Origin: Oscillospiraceae bacterium
GTDB taxonomy: Bacteria; Bacillota; Clostridia; Oscillospirales; Acutalibacteraceae
Reading direction: 5' to 3'
Length of the DNA: 64,000 nt
Assembly: GCA_015066395.1 (NCBI GenBank)
Contig: SVOL01000010.1
Location: forward strand, 1-64,000
The notes beneath the pieces were generated by a model. It searched no databases. It saw nothing but the letters and a program-made list of their open reading frames with translations, and was not told the origin of the DNA. This document shows positions 53,254 to 61,606 of this stretch, one piece after another; the stretch's first letter is position 1, and every line of letters starts with the position of its first letter. Made by a program: the position numbers and the translations under genes.

Positions 53254-53949
53254 TTAATGACGCTCGTTCCACGCGCGGCGAACAGCGGCAATCATTTCAT
53301 CGACCATAGCAGCTCTGTCCTCTGCCTTAGCAACACCCGAAGAAGAACCGGTAGCATCTGCACCTGCGATGATGGTGTTATAAACATCCTCACCGTTGGA
53401 AATACCTGCGGCGGTAAGTACCAGAATGTCTGCATCAACATCCTTGACCGACTTTGTAGCAGCCTCAACATATTCCTTGCCGACGCTGACACCGGTGCCG
53501 ATAAGCTCGGAAGGTTCTGCAACGATGATGTCAGGCTTCAAGCCTGCTATCTTGCTTGCATCTGCCAAAGAATCAGCGCAAACGATGGTGGTAAGACCGA
53601 TCTCGTCAGCTCTCTTAATAGTCTCAGCGAGAACCTCAAATGTGAGAGGCTTCTCAACGTGGTTGAGCATAACACCGTCTGCGCCTGCGGCCTTCAAGGA
53701 CTCAGGGAGAATATCAGCCAAACCTCTTCCCGGATAAATGGGGTCCATGTGAGGAGCAAAAACGTGAATGTTCTTGGTAGCTTCTTTGACACGGCGGATA
53801 TCAACTACGGGAGTTGTGAAGATAATGTCAACACCGTACTTTTCCGAAGCTAAATCAGCGGCCTTTGCCAACTCGAGAATATCGTCACCGTAAAGATACG
53901 ACTTCGGACCGATCTCGAAAAAAGGAACGTTTACTTTTCTTTTGTTCAT
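53254..53949 (-). CDS. Triose-phosphate isomerase-like TIM barrel
   Basis: A 231-residue protein of the short TIM type seen in archaea and in erythrulose-phosphate isomerases. VFAPHMDPIYPGRGLAD carries the catalytic His position, MLNHVEKPLTFEVLAETI the His/Glu helix, and VAEPSELIGTG the catalytic Glu loop. Lys is found in FFEIGPKSY, where classical enzymes have N-x-K, so the substrate site differs. It is probably not the glycolytic enzyme but a paralogue for a pathway-specific phosphosugar. It is divergent from the SIS-transaldolase-isomerase-kinase genes, with its own promoter. Confidence 0.82.
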   Translation of the reverse strand: MNKRKVNVPFFEIGPKSYLYGDDILELAKAADLASEKYGVDIIFTTPVVDIRRVKEATKNIHVFAPHMDPIYPGRGLADILPESLKAAGADGVMLNHVEKPLTFEVLAETIKRADEIGLTTIVCADSLADASKIAGLKPDIIVAEPSELIGTGVSVGKEYVEAATKSVKDVDADILVLTAAGISNGEDVYNTIIAGADATGSSSGVAKAEDRAAMVDEMIAAVRRAWNERH

Positions 53950-53983
53950 TGGAATCACTTTCTTTCATGATTTTTCGTGTAAT

Positions 53984-54012
53984 ATTATACTTTAATTCCA
54001 ACTTTTAGTCAA
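53984..54012 (-). promoter_or_regulatory. Promoter of the TIM-like/yjbQ transcript
   Basis: On the minus strand TTGACT (54007-54012) and TATAAT (53984-53989), 17-base spacing. Confidence 0.8.
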
Positions 54013-54114
54013 TATCATTTTATCAATTTGTCCCAATATTTCAAACTCTTGTAAAACCCTACAAATCAGGCTTAAAATGGGCAAAATATTTTACCAATTA
54101 TTTCAATATAACTG

Positions 54115-54143
54115 TTGCAGATTCCGTTAAAAAGTGTTATTAT
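54115..54143 (+). promoter_or_regulatory. Promoter of the sugar cluster
   Basis: TTGCAG (54115-54120) and TATTAT (54138-54143), 17-base spacing, 36 bases before the SIS gene. Confidence 0.7.
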
Positions 54144-54178
54144 GTAATAAATATAAAGTTTAAAAGGGGTAATGTTTA

Positions 54179-54784
54179 ATGATCAGCGAAAACGCCTTGA
54201 ACGCGGCACTCAACGCTTACGATATCGAAGCTGAATGTATCGCCAATATGAAGGCCTATCTCGACAAAGAGCAGTTTTCCAAAGCTGTCGAATTACTGAG
54301 TTCTGCTGAGCGTATCGGTGCCGCAGGTTGCGGACATTCGGGTATCGCTTGCCAGCACTTTGCACATCTTATGTGCTGTATTGAGCGTCCTGCGAGATTC
54401 ATTTCTCCTGCCGAGGCTGTTCACGGTGCAACGGGCTTTTTGCAAAAGGGTGACGTAATGGTTTTTGCCTCCAGAGGCGGAAGTACAAAAGAGCTCTTCC
54501 CTATTCTTGACATCTGCAAGGCTAAGGGTGTATCGGTTATCACTATCACCGAGAATCTGGAGTCGCCTTTGGCCAAGGGTGCCGACGTTGTTATTAAGCA
54601 GTACGTCAATCGCGAGACCGATAAATACAATATGCAGGGTACCACCAGCACCACCGCATTGTGTATGCTCTTCCACGCGTTACAGACCGCTGTAATCGAA
54701 GAGACCGACTACAAAAAAGAACAGTTTGCTCTTATCCATCCGGGCGGTGCCGTTGGTGAGAGACTGAACAACAAGAGTTTATAA
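54179..54784 (+). CDS. SIS-domain phosphosugar isomerase
   Basis: A 201-residue single SIS domain of the KdsD/hexulose-phosphate-isomerase kind. GAAGCGHSGIACQHFAHLM, MVFASRGGSTKELFPI (phosphate-binding SRGGST) and the C-terminal LIHPGGAVGERL are visible. It has no CBS domains, unlike arabinose-5-phosphate isomerases. It opens a five-gene plus-strand operon with transaldolase-like, isomerase and kinase genes, so it probably isomerises or epimerises the phosphorylated ketose. The exact substrate is unknown. Confidence 0.85.
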   Translation: MISENALNAALNAYDIEAECIANMKAYLDKEQFSKAVELLSSAERIGAAGCGHSGIACQHFAHLMCCIERPARFISPAEAVHGATGFLQKGDVMVFASRGGSTKELFPILDICKAKGVSVITITENLESPLAKGADVVIKQYVNRETDKYNMQGTTSTTALCMLFHALQTAVIEETDYKKEQFALIHPGGAVGERLNNKSL

Positions 54785-54817
54785 TTAAAATTTACATATT
54801 TTTAAGGAGCGTTATTT

Positions 54818-55501
54818 ATGAAATTTCTTATTGATGATGCAAACATTCAGAAGATCAGGGAGATCTACGACCTTTATCCGGTAGACGGTGTTACCACCAA
54901 TCCTTCTATCCTCGCTAAAAGCGGTCGCAACCCTTACGAGGTATTGAAGGAAATTCGTGAATTCATCGGTCCCGATGCAGAGCTTCACGCTCAGGTCATC
55001 TCTTTAACCGCTGATAAGATGGTTGAGGAAGGTCGCAAGATGGCTGAGATCTTAGGCAAGAACACCTACATCAAGATCCCCACTATTCCCGAAGGCTTAA
55101 AGGCTATGAAGATCTTGTCCGGCGAAGGCTATAACATTACCGCCACCGCTATCTACACTCCGCTTCAGGCATACCTTGCCGCTAAAGCAGGTGCAGATTA
55201 TGCCGCACCCTATGTCAACCGTATCGACAACCTCGGTGCAAACGGTATCGCCTCCACAAAATGCATTCAGAACATTTTTGAGAACAACGGTCTTAAAACT
55301 CAAATACTTGCCGCAAGCTTTAAGAACTCTCAGCAGGTTCAGGAGCTTTGCGAATACGGTGTCGGTGCCGCCACTATCGGCGTTGACGTTATCGAGGGTC
55401 TTATAAAGAATGCCGCTGTTGACAGTGCTGTAAACGCATTCATCAAGGACTTTGAAGGTCTTTGCGGAGAAGGCAAGACCATGCTTAACTGTGACAAGTA
55501 A
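54818..55501 (+). CDS. Transaldolase/fructose-6-P-aldolase-like protein
   Basis: A 227-residue TalC/FSA-type class I aldolase. It starts MKFLIDDANIQKIREI, followed by DGVTTNPSILAKSGRN, the Schiff-base Lys in TYIKIPTIPEGLKAM, NITATAIYTPLQAYLAA and the end domain. The small size fits fructose-6-phosphate aldolase or short transaldolases. RBS AAGGAG. In context it would cleave (or transfer the dihydroxyacetone unit of) the ketose phosphate made by the neighbouring kinase and isomerase. Confidence 0.9.
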   Translation: MKFLIDDANIQKIREIYDLYPVDGVTTNPSILAKSGRNPYEVLKEIREFIGPDAELHAQVISLTADKMVEEGRKMAEILGKNTYIKIPTIPEGLKAMKILSGEGYNITATAIYTPLQAYLAAKAGADYAAPYVNRIDNLGANGIASTKCIQNIFENNGLKTQILAASFKNSQQVQELCEYGVGAATIGVDVIEGLIKNAAVDSAVNAFIKDFEGLCGEGKTMLNCDK

Positions 55502-55519
55502 TTTTTAAGGAGAAGATTT

Positions 55520-56872
55520 ATGAAAATCGGTTTTATTTGCTTCGGCGAAGTTAACACCCCTATTGAAAGATTGGAAATGAAGCACGACGAGGGTCTCAAG
55601 GTTATCCGGTCGTTGGGCTATGATGTTATTGACGCAGGTCTCGTTATCGATGATCCCGAGTACAAGACCGCTGACGCTGCTATCGAAAAGCTTATCGGCA
55701 ATGAGATGGCCGCCATCGTCACCTGCGTTGCAGGTTGGGTTCCCACCCACGCTGTTATCCGCGTGACCGATAAGTTCCGTCACCTTCCCATTCTTCTTTG
55801 GGGTCTTTGCGGTTGGAAAGAAAACGGCCGCATCATCACCACCGCCGAGCAGGCAGGTACAACTGCTATCCGTCCTGCTTTCGAGGCTTTGGGTTACACC
55901 TTTAAGTATGTTTACAACATTATTGACAAGCCCTATCCTTTGAAGAAGCTCGATTCCTTCTTAAAAGCCGCTTGTGCAAAAGCATCACTCAGAAACGCCC
56001 GTGTCGGTACTATGGGCTACCGTGATATGTTGCTCTACGGCACTCAGTTCGAGGGCAATTCTATGCGCGGTCAGATCGGTGTTGAGGTTGAACCCTTCGA
56101 AATGCTCGAGATGGTTCAGAATATGGAAAAGCTCGATGCCGCTAAGGTTGCAGAAGGCGTAAAATTTGTTAAAGACAACTGGGTATTCAAAAAGGCTTGC
56201 GATGACAGCGTTATCGAAAACGGCGTCAAGTACGCTCTTGCCATCGGTATGAAGATCGAAGAGCGCGGTTGGGAAGCAATCACTTTGATCGACGTTGACG
56301 GTATGAAGAAGCTTATGGGCTTCCCGCCTGCAATGGTATTTATGCTTCTTGAGCATTACTACGGTGTAATGACCGTTCCCGAGAACGACGTTATGGGTGC
56401 TGTAACTCAACTTGCTATGAAGTACCTTTCTAACCAGACCGTTCCCTACCTCGAGTACTATGAGTTCTTTGAGAACAGTATGCTCATCGGTGTTCCCGAC
56501 TATGTGCCTAAGGCAGTTACCGACGGCGACGTAACCGTTCTTCCTGCCGCATTCGGACTGCTCAACGCTTCACTTCTTAACGTATCCAAAGTAAAGACCG
56601 GCTACGTTACCGCCGCAAGAATGTACTATTTGAACGGCAAGTACAAGATGCACGTCTACACCGCAGAAGCTAAGAATCCTCCCGCATGGAACGAATACGG
56701 TTGGGACGATCCTGCTCCTCAGTTGCCCAGCCTTGAGGTATTCCCCGACAGCTGTACCGTTGAAGAGTTTGCTGAGAATGTTGCTTGCCAGCACGTTATC
56801 TTGGCCTACGGTGACTTTGTTGAAGAGATCAAGGATTTCTGCAAGATGATGGACATTGAATTGGTAATGTAA
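55520..56872 (+). CDS. L-fucose/arabinose isomerase-like protein
   Basis: A 450-residue protein of the fucose/arabinose isomerase superfamily. The N-terminal half begins MKIGFICFGEVNTPIERLE and contains TCVAGWVPTHAVIRV and LWGLCGWKENG. The C-terminal half carries VMTVPENDVMGAVTQLAMKY (written MTVPENDVMGAVTQLAMKY), with a Glu/Asp metal-site candidate, and a further acidic pocket. Most members convert aldoses to ketoses with Mn2+. It differs enough from classic FucI and AraA that the sugar cannot be named. It sits directly before an FGGY kinase, the usual isomerase-kinase pair. Confidence 0.82.
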   Translation: MKIGFICFGEVNTPIERLEMKHDEGLKVIRSLGYDVIDAGLVIDDPEYKTADAAIEKLIGNEMAAIVTCVAGWVPTHAVIRVTDKFRHLPILLWGLCGWKENGRIITTAEQAGTTAIRPAFEALGYTFKYVYNIIDKPYPLKKLDSFLKAACAKASLRNARVGTMGYRDMLLYGTQFEGNSMRGQIGVEVEPFEMLEMVQNMEKLDAAKVAEGVKFVKDNWVFKKACDDSVIENGVKYALAIGMKIEERGWEAITLIDVDGMKKLMGFPPAMVFMLLEHYYGVMTVPENDVMGAVTQLAMKYLSNQTVPYLEYYEFFENSMLIGVPDYVPKAVTDGDVTVLPAAFGLLNASLLNVSKVKTGYVTAARMYYLNGKYKMHVYTAEAKNPPAWNEYGWDDPAPQLPSLEVFPDSCTVEEFAENVACQHVILAYGDFVEEIKDFCKMMDIELVM

Positions 56873-56892
56873 TCAAAATTTGAGGTGTTTTA

Positions 56893-58347
56893 ATGTATAT
56901 CGGCATAGACCTCGGCAGTACCAATATAAAGGCTGCCATTTATAACGAGAAGATGGAGCTTATCGACCGTCAGAGCCGACCTGTAGAGTACATACGCGAA
57001 AACGGCTTTGTTGAGTTTGATCCTAACGCATACTGTGCGGTTTTAATATCGTTGCTCGGCGATATGTTCCAGAAGAATAATGTTAAATCGGTGAGACAGA
57101 TGGCCTTTACGGGTCAAGCCGAATCGCTTTGCGTTGTAGATAAAGACGGCAAACCGATGATGAACGTCATTTCATGGATGGATGAGCGTTCAGTCCACGA
57201 ATGTGAGGTTTTGGCAAAAAACTTTACCGCAAAGGAATGCGAAGAAGTCACGGGTCAGCAAGCTGTGTTGCCTACTTGGCCCGCAACCAAAATTTTGTGG
57301 CTTAAAAATAACCGCCCCGAGATCTTTAACAACGCCGCCCATTATATGCTCATTAAGGACTATGTTGTCTACTATCTCACAGGCGTTATGTGTGCCGATA
57401 TGTCTATCGCCACCTTCTCGTTCTATTTTGATATTTACAATAAGTGCTATTGGAAAAAGATGCTCGATGCCATCGGCATTACTGAAAGCCAGTTGCCGAC
57501 GCTTTGTGAGCCCTGCTCGGTTGCCGGCAAACTCACAAGCGAACTTACCAAAAGGTTAGGATTAGAGTCTGCTCCCGACATCAACGTCGGTACTCTCGAC
57601 CATTTTGCAGGAATGATCGGCACGGGCAATATCGCTCCCGGCGGCATCACTTTGTCGACCGGCACGGTTATGGCTATGACTGCAATGGCATCTGAGCCGT
57701 GTCCCAAGGACAGCGGAATTGCAATGCACTACGGATTTTTGCCCGACACTCATATTATGATTCCCGTTGCTGAAAGCGGCGGTGTCAGCCTTGAGTGGTT
57801 TAAGAGAACCTGTATGCCCCATGTCGGTTTTAAAGAGGTTGACGATACTATTGCCGAGCGTGGCGGAAACGACCTCATCTTCCTTCCCTACTTGGTCGGC
57901 ACAAATGCTCCTGAGTTTGATTCGGATGCAACCGGTGTCTTCTGGGGATTAAGGCAGGAACACGACGCTTTTGATATGGCAAATGCTGTTATGGAGGGTG
58001 TTGCTTTCGTTCTTAAAAAAAATTGCGACATCATAACAGAAAAAGGCACTAAGCTTTCGAGCATCATCGCCACCGGCGGCGGTGCAAAAAGTGATGTCTG
58101 GTGCAAACTGCAGGCTGATATTACGGGTCTTCCGATCCTCATTCCTGAGGAAAAGGAAGCTGCTTGTCTCGGTGCGGCAATCATTGCAGCCGTTAATGAC
58201 GGTGCGATAGAGAGCTTCGAAGAAGCCGCTAAGTCTATCAAAATGACAAAGCATTTCGAGCCCGAAACTACTGAAAAAGTATTGAAAAAGTACAAAAAAT
58301 TCTGCGCTCTTTACGATGCCTCTTTAAACATCGCAAGGAATATCTAA
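56893..58347 (+). CDS. FGGY-family ketose kinase (xylulokinase-like)
   Basis: A 484-residue sugar kinase with the N-terminal phosphate loop YIGIDLGSTNIKAAIYN, the VISWMDERS segment, the catalytic Asp in VGTLDHFAGMIGTG, the GGITLSTGTVMAMT adenine-side block, and IATGGGAKSDVWCKLQADIT, the FGGY C-terminal signature. It phosphorylates a ketose or polyol, most likely the product of the upstream isomerase. Spacing is 20 bases from the isomerase and 12 to the next gene. Confidence 0.92.
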   Translation: MYIGIDLGSTNIKAAIYNEKMELIDRQSRPVEYIRENGFVEFDPNAYCAVLISLLGDMFQKNNVKSVRQMAFTGQAESLCVVDKDGKPMMNVISWMDERSVHECEVLAKNFTAKECEEVTGQQAVLPTWPATKILWLKNNRPEIFNNAAHYMLIKDYVVYYLTGVMCADMSIATFSFYFDIYNKCYWKKMLDAIGITESQLPTLCEPCSVAGKLTSELTKRLGLESAPDINVGTLDHFAGMIGTGNIAPGGITLSTGTVMAMTAMASEPCPKDSGIAMHYGFLPDTHIMIPVAESGGVSLEWFKRTCMPHVGFKEVDDTIAERGGNDLIFLPYLVGTNAPEFDSDATGVFWGLRQEHDAFDMANAVMEGVAFVLKKNCDIITEKGTKLSSIIATGGGAKSDVWCKLQADITGLPILIPEEKEAACLGAAIIAAVNDGAIESFEEAAKSIKMTKHFEPETTEKVLKKYKKFCALYDASLNIARNI

Positions 58348-58359
58348 AGGAGAAGAGTT

Positions 58360-59847
58360 ATGGATAAAATGTTGATTGGATGGGCAGAAGAAAGCCTTGT
58401 TCCGGAGAAAAAAGTCAGCGTTGCCGGTCAGTTTTTTGAGAGAATTTCCGAATACGTTGAGTCGGAAATCACCGCAACTGCTATGGCTGTTGAGTGCAAC
58501 GGCGAACAGCTCATTATGATTTCGGCTGACCTTGTCGGTATGCCCAACTTCGTTTTGAATATGGCAAGAGAGAAGTTCGCAAAAATGTGTGACGAAGTAG
58601 ATCCTATGAAGATAGTCATTTCTGTTACTCACACCCATTGTTCGCATACTCTTGTCCGTGAAAACGCTCCTATTGCAGAAACTCAAAAAACTCTAAACGA
58701 ATTCTTACCTGCCGACAATCAGTATCAGCCGTTGGTCAAACCCGACGACTCGGTTATCACGGGTGAAGAGGCAACCGAGTTTGTAACCGACAGACTCGCA
58801 TTAGCCGCTAAAAAGGCTTGGGACAACCGCGACGAGTGCTACTACACCAACGAGTTCGGCCGTGCCGCTGTCGGTATGTGCCGCCGTGTTGTTTACGACG
58901 ATAACACCGCACAGATGTGGGGTGACGTTAACACCGCCAACTTCGATTCTTTAGAAGGCGGCAACGACTCGGGTGTTGAGCTTCTTTACGTTTTCGATAA
59001 AAATAAAAAGCTCACCGGTATTGTTGCCAACATCGCCTGCCCTGCTCAGATCTTGGAGCAGAGAAGCTTTATTTCGGCTGACTATTGGGGCAGAGCTAAA
59101 AACAATATTAGAGAAAAATTGGGCAAAGATATTTACCTGCTCGGTATCTGCGGTGCCGCAGGTGACCAGTGTCCGAGAGACCTCGTTCGTTGGGTTGATC
59201 CCGAGACTCCTATCGACGATCCGAATGTAAAACGCCCTAACCCTATCAAGCGCAAAGCTGATCCTTCGATGTACGACGTCAGCGGTTGCAACCGCGTAGG
59301 CAAGCGTATTGCTAACGAGATCGTATCGGTTTACGAGGAGATCACCGAGCTTCAGAATGCACCTATTTTGGAGCACAAGGTTGCCACCCTTAACCTGCCC
59401 TTGAGAAAGGCTACTATGACCGAGTACAACGAGGCAGTAAGAGAACTGAAGGCTTATATCGCCGAAAACGAAGGCAAAGAATTCAACTTCGACGACCTTG
59501 CTAAGATGTACGTTTACGTTGGTACTATCAACCGTTTCCGTGAACAGCAGAACAAGGAAGTATTCCCGACCGAAGCACACGTTATCCGTTTGGGCAATAT
59601 TGCTATTGCAACCAACCCGTTTGAGCTGTTCCTCGACTACGGTAACCGTATGAAGGCAAGAAGCTATGCTGAGCAGACCTTCGTTGTTCAGCTTTGCAAC
59701 GGTATGGGTGGTTACTTGCCTACCGCAAAGGCTGAGGAACACGGCCACTACTCCGCTTATATCTCGAGCGGCAATGTCGGCCACGTCGGCGGCGATATCC
59801 TCACTCGCTGGACTATCGAAGAGATCAACAAGATGTTCAAGGCATAA
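58360..59847 (+). CDS. Neutral/alkaline ceramidase N-domain-like protein
   Basis: A 495-residue protein resembling the zinc-dependent neutral-ceramidase N-terminal domain family: MISADLVGMPN, ISVTHTHCSHT (zinc-ligand HTH) and the later FGICGAAGDQCPRD-type block (LLGICGAAGDQCPRD). No signal peptide is present, so it is probably cytoplasmic, unlike true ceramidases. Related proteins often sit in bacterial sugar-utilisation loci with unknown activity; amide or ester hydrolysis of a conjugated sugar is a guess. It ends the five-gene operon before a terminator. Confidence 0.72.
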   Translation: MDKMLIGWAEESLVPEKKVSVAGQFFERISEYVESEITATAMAVECNGEQLIMISADLVGMPNFVLNMAREKFAKMCDEVDPMKIVISVTHTHCSHTLVRENAPIAETQKTLNEFLPADNQYQPLVKPDDSVITGEEATEFVTDRLALAAKKAWDNRDECYYTNEFGRAAVGMCRRVVYDDNTAQMWGDVNTANFDSLEGGNDSGVELLYVFDKNKKLTGIVANIACPAQILEQRSFISADYWGRAKNNIREKLGKDIYLLGICGAAGDQCPRDLVRWVDPETPIDDPNVKRPNPIKRKADPSMYDVSGCNRVGKRIANEIVSVYEEITELQNAPILEHKVATLNLPLRKATMTEYNEAVRELKAYIAENEGKEFNFDDLAKMYVYVGTINRFREQQNKEVFPTEAHVIRLGNIAIATNPFELFLDYGNRMKARSYAEQTFVVQLCNGMGGYLPTAKAEEHGHYSAYISSGNVGHVGGDILTRWTIEEINKMFKA

Positions 59848-59863
59848 ACAAAATAATACTTAT

Positions 59864-59893
59864 AAAAAACGACCTCTCACGAGGTCGCTTTTT
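59864..59893. terminator. Terminator of the sugar cluster
   Basis: CGACCTC-TCAC-GAGGTCG stem with A6 upstream and CTTTTT downstream. Confidence 0.85.
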
Positions 59894-59915
59894 ATTAAGG
59901 TCTTAACACTGTAAA

Positions 59916-60128
59916 TCACTCATCGTATTTACTTTTTATCGTTGATGCGACTAATGATGCTAAAATCCAAAGTATAAAAAGCGGCCACATGGGTTGTACC
60001 GGAAGAATCATGCCAAAAAAGACTGTGACAACAATTTGTGCTACTCTAAAACCAATTCGCATGTGATATTTTAGCAAACACAATCCCGCTAAAAACAATA
60101 ATGCCAATAATATTGTTAACACGAACAT
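59916..60128 (-). CDS. Small two-helix membrane protein
   Basis: A 70-residue protein starting MFVLTILLALLFLAGLCLL with two or three hydrophobic helices and a charged end KSKYDE. No family recognised. The ATG at 60128 has AAGGAG six bases upstream. It directly follows the small frame-shifted gene at 60139-60254, and the two could form a pair of small membrane peptides. Confidence 0.6.
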   Translation of the reverse strand: MFVLTILLALLFLAGLCLLKYHMRIGFRVAQIVVTVFFGMILPVQPMWPLFILWILASLVASTIKSKYDE

Positions 60129-60138
60129 AATGAACTCC

Positions 60139-60254
60139 TTATCTGCCTCTAAAAGCTGTAACAACTATACCTACCAGTACAACTACAAATCCAAAACACT
60201 CATTTTGTTTTTTGAAAACAGTTTTATCTTTGATTTATAAATCAACTCACTCAT
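60139..60254 (-). CDS. Tiny membrane peptide gene with -1 slippery site
   Basis: ATG at 60254 (GAGG eight bases upstream) opens 23 codons, stopping at 60183. The codons TCA AAA AAC include the heptamer A-AAA-AAC, a classic -1 slippage site. Reading on in the -1 frame gives a 38-residue product with a hydrophobic helix (FGFVVVLVGIVVTAF), ending at 60139 right before the RBS of the next gene. It could be a programmed frameshift, a sequencing error or a decayed gene. Confidence 0.4.
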
Positions 60255-60341
60255 CTGTGTATCCTCTTATTTACATCCTATAAAACCGTTTCACCTTTAA
60301 TTACGGCCGGTGATAATCCTGTTGTAATTACAGCACAAAAA

Positions 60342-61367
60342 TCAAACCTTATCGGAAATATAAATCGTTGCATCATTTAAAATTTTTATGAAATCTTCAT
60401 TATTTTCTAAACATGCAAATTCTCTTTTCATGGAAAGCAAAAACAATTCTACATACCCTATCTGCTCACAAAAAGGAGTATTATCTTCTAACAAGTTAAG
60501 TAGTGGTGCAGTAAAACTCTTTTGAGCTTTAGATATATCTGCGGTCATTTTTGCAATTTCAAATAATTTCCGGAGAGAGTCAATTGCAGCCTTTTCGTCC
60601 CCTGTTTGAATATAAATATTAGCACGTTTTAAATAAACACCTGCTAAAATATGATAATAATATTGATAATTTCCATCAGGAATAACGATGTTTACAATTT
60701 TCTCGCAAACATCAAGCATATTCAAATCTTGAATAGACATTTCATAAAGCAACTCATGAAGTTTTTTATCAATAATTATTTGACGGTGTCGGCGAAGCGA
60801 GTCACCTTTTAAACAAAACTTTAATGCTAAATCGACATTTTCGCACTTATTTGCTTGTTCAATAGCCATATCTTCTAAACCCAGTTTGGAATAAATGCGT
60901 ACCATTACTTGTTTTGCTGTTTCACGCTGCGGATCTTCCTTAAGTAATCGCTGAGCATATCCCATTGCTCTGTGAAGACGTGCTGATTTAGATTTGTCAT
61001 CAGTTTCCAGATCTGCCAACCGTTCTTCATCTATTGCGGCACGGAAGAGAAACTGTTTATCAAACGGGTACTCATCCAACGCACTTACACTTATCGGCAA
61101 GGTTTTTTGAGGATCATCGCCGTGTTTTTTTAAAGTTTCTTGCCACATAAGTTCAAACTCATTACGGCGGTCATTAAAGCATAACAATTTATCGGTAGAA
61201 ATATGTAGAACCCTCGCCAACGGCACAATAGACAGCGCATTTGGAAAAGTCGTGTTATTTTCCCATTTAGATACAGTTTTAGCACTTACACCAACCATTT
61301 TTCCCAACTGCTGTTGGGTTAAATTGAGTTCTTTCCTGTGCTTTAATATTTTCTCGCCTACCGACAT
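60342..61367 (-). CDS. XRE-family regulator with TPR-like C-terminus
   Basis: A 341-residue protein: N-terminal Cro/XRE helix-turn-helix (LTQQQLGKMVGVSAKTVSKW, residues about 16-36), then a long helical region with TPR-like repeats (about 110-330), as in regulators that sense peptides or ligands. AAAGGAG precedes the ATG. Residues about 64-325 are duplicated, nearly identically, at 62911-63798 without the HTH. Targets unknown; the nearby lipoprotein and small membrane genes are candidates. Confidence 0.85.
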   Translation of the reverse strand: MSVGEKILKHRKELNLTQQQLGKMVGVSAKTVSKWENNTTFPNALSIVPLARVLHISTDKLLCFNDRRNEFELMWQETLKKHGDDPQKTLPISVSALDEYPFDKQFLFRAAIDEERLADLETDDKSKSARLHRAMGYAQRLLKEDPQRETAKQVMVRIYSKLGLEDMAIEQANKCENVDLALKFCLKGDSLRRHRQIIIDKKLHELLYEMSIQDLNMLDVCEKIVNIVIPDGNYQYYYHILAGVYLKRANIYIQTGDEKAAIDSLRKLFEIAKMTADISKAQKSFTAPLLNLLEDNTPFCEQIGYVELFLLSMKREFACLENNEDFIKILNDATIYISDKV

Positions 61368-61399
61368 TTAAGTACTCCTTTCATTTCAGCACCGCCGAT

Positions 61400-61602
61400 A
61401 ACATTTAAGTGCATTTCTGATCCCAATTAATCAGAATCACCGCAATCGGTGCCGTCCCTACCGACTGTGCCGTCTCTAACATATTTTCTGCAAATATGGC
61501 ATAGCCGCGGGTTGAGTCCTCGATAAGTACGTGGGTTACAGCTCCCACCAACTTACTATTTTGAATAACAGGACTGCTGCTCACAAGTGTGTCAATACCA
61601 TT
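61400..61602 (-). pseudogene. C-terminal fragment of a SpoIVB-type peptidase
   Basis: On the minus strand an open stretch of about 63 codons, without a usable start codon, encodes a GIDTLV lead followed by SSSPVIQNSKLVGAVTHVL and RGYAIFAENMLETAQ. This matches the end of SpoIVB (S55 peptidase), where the catalytic motif is MSGSP followed by PIIQN.KLIGAVTHV; here it is degraded to VSSSP. The fragment begins right after the lipoprotein stop and ends with its own TAA just before the XRE gene. It is most likely a remnant carried in by rearrangement. Confidence 0.65.
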
Positions 61603-61606
61603 GTTT

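Noticed and set aside
58951..59784. 277-codon minus frame opposite the ceramidase-like gene
   Set aside because: Shadow frame caused by codon bias of the real gene on plus.
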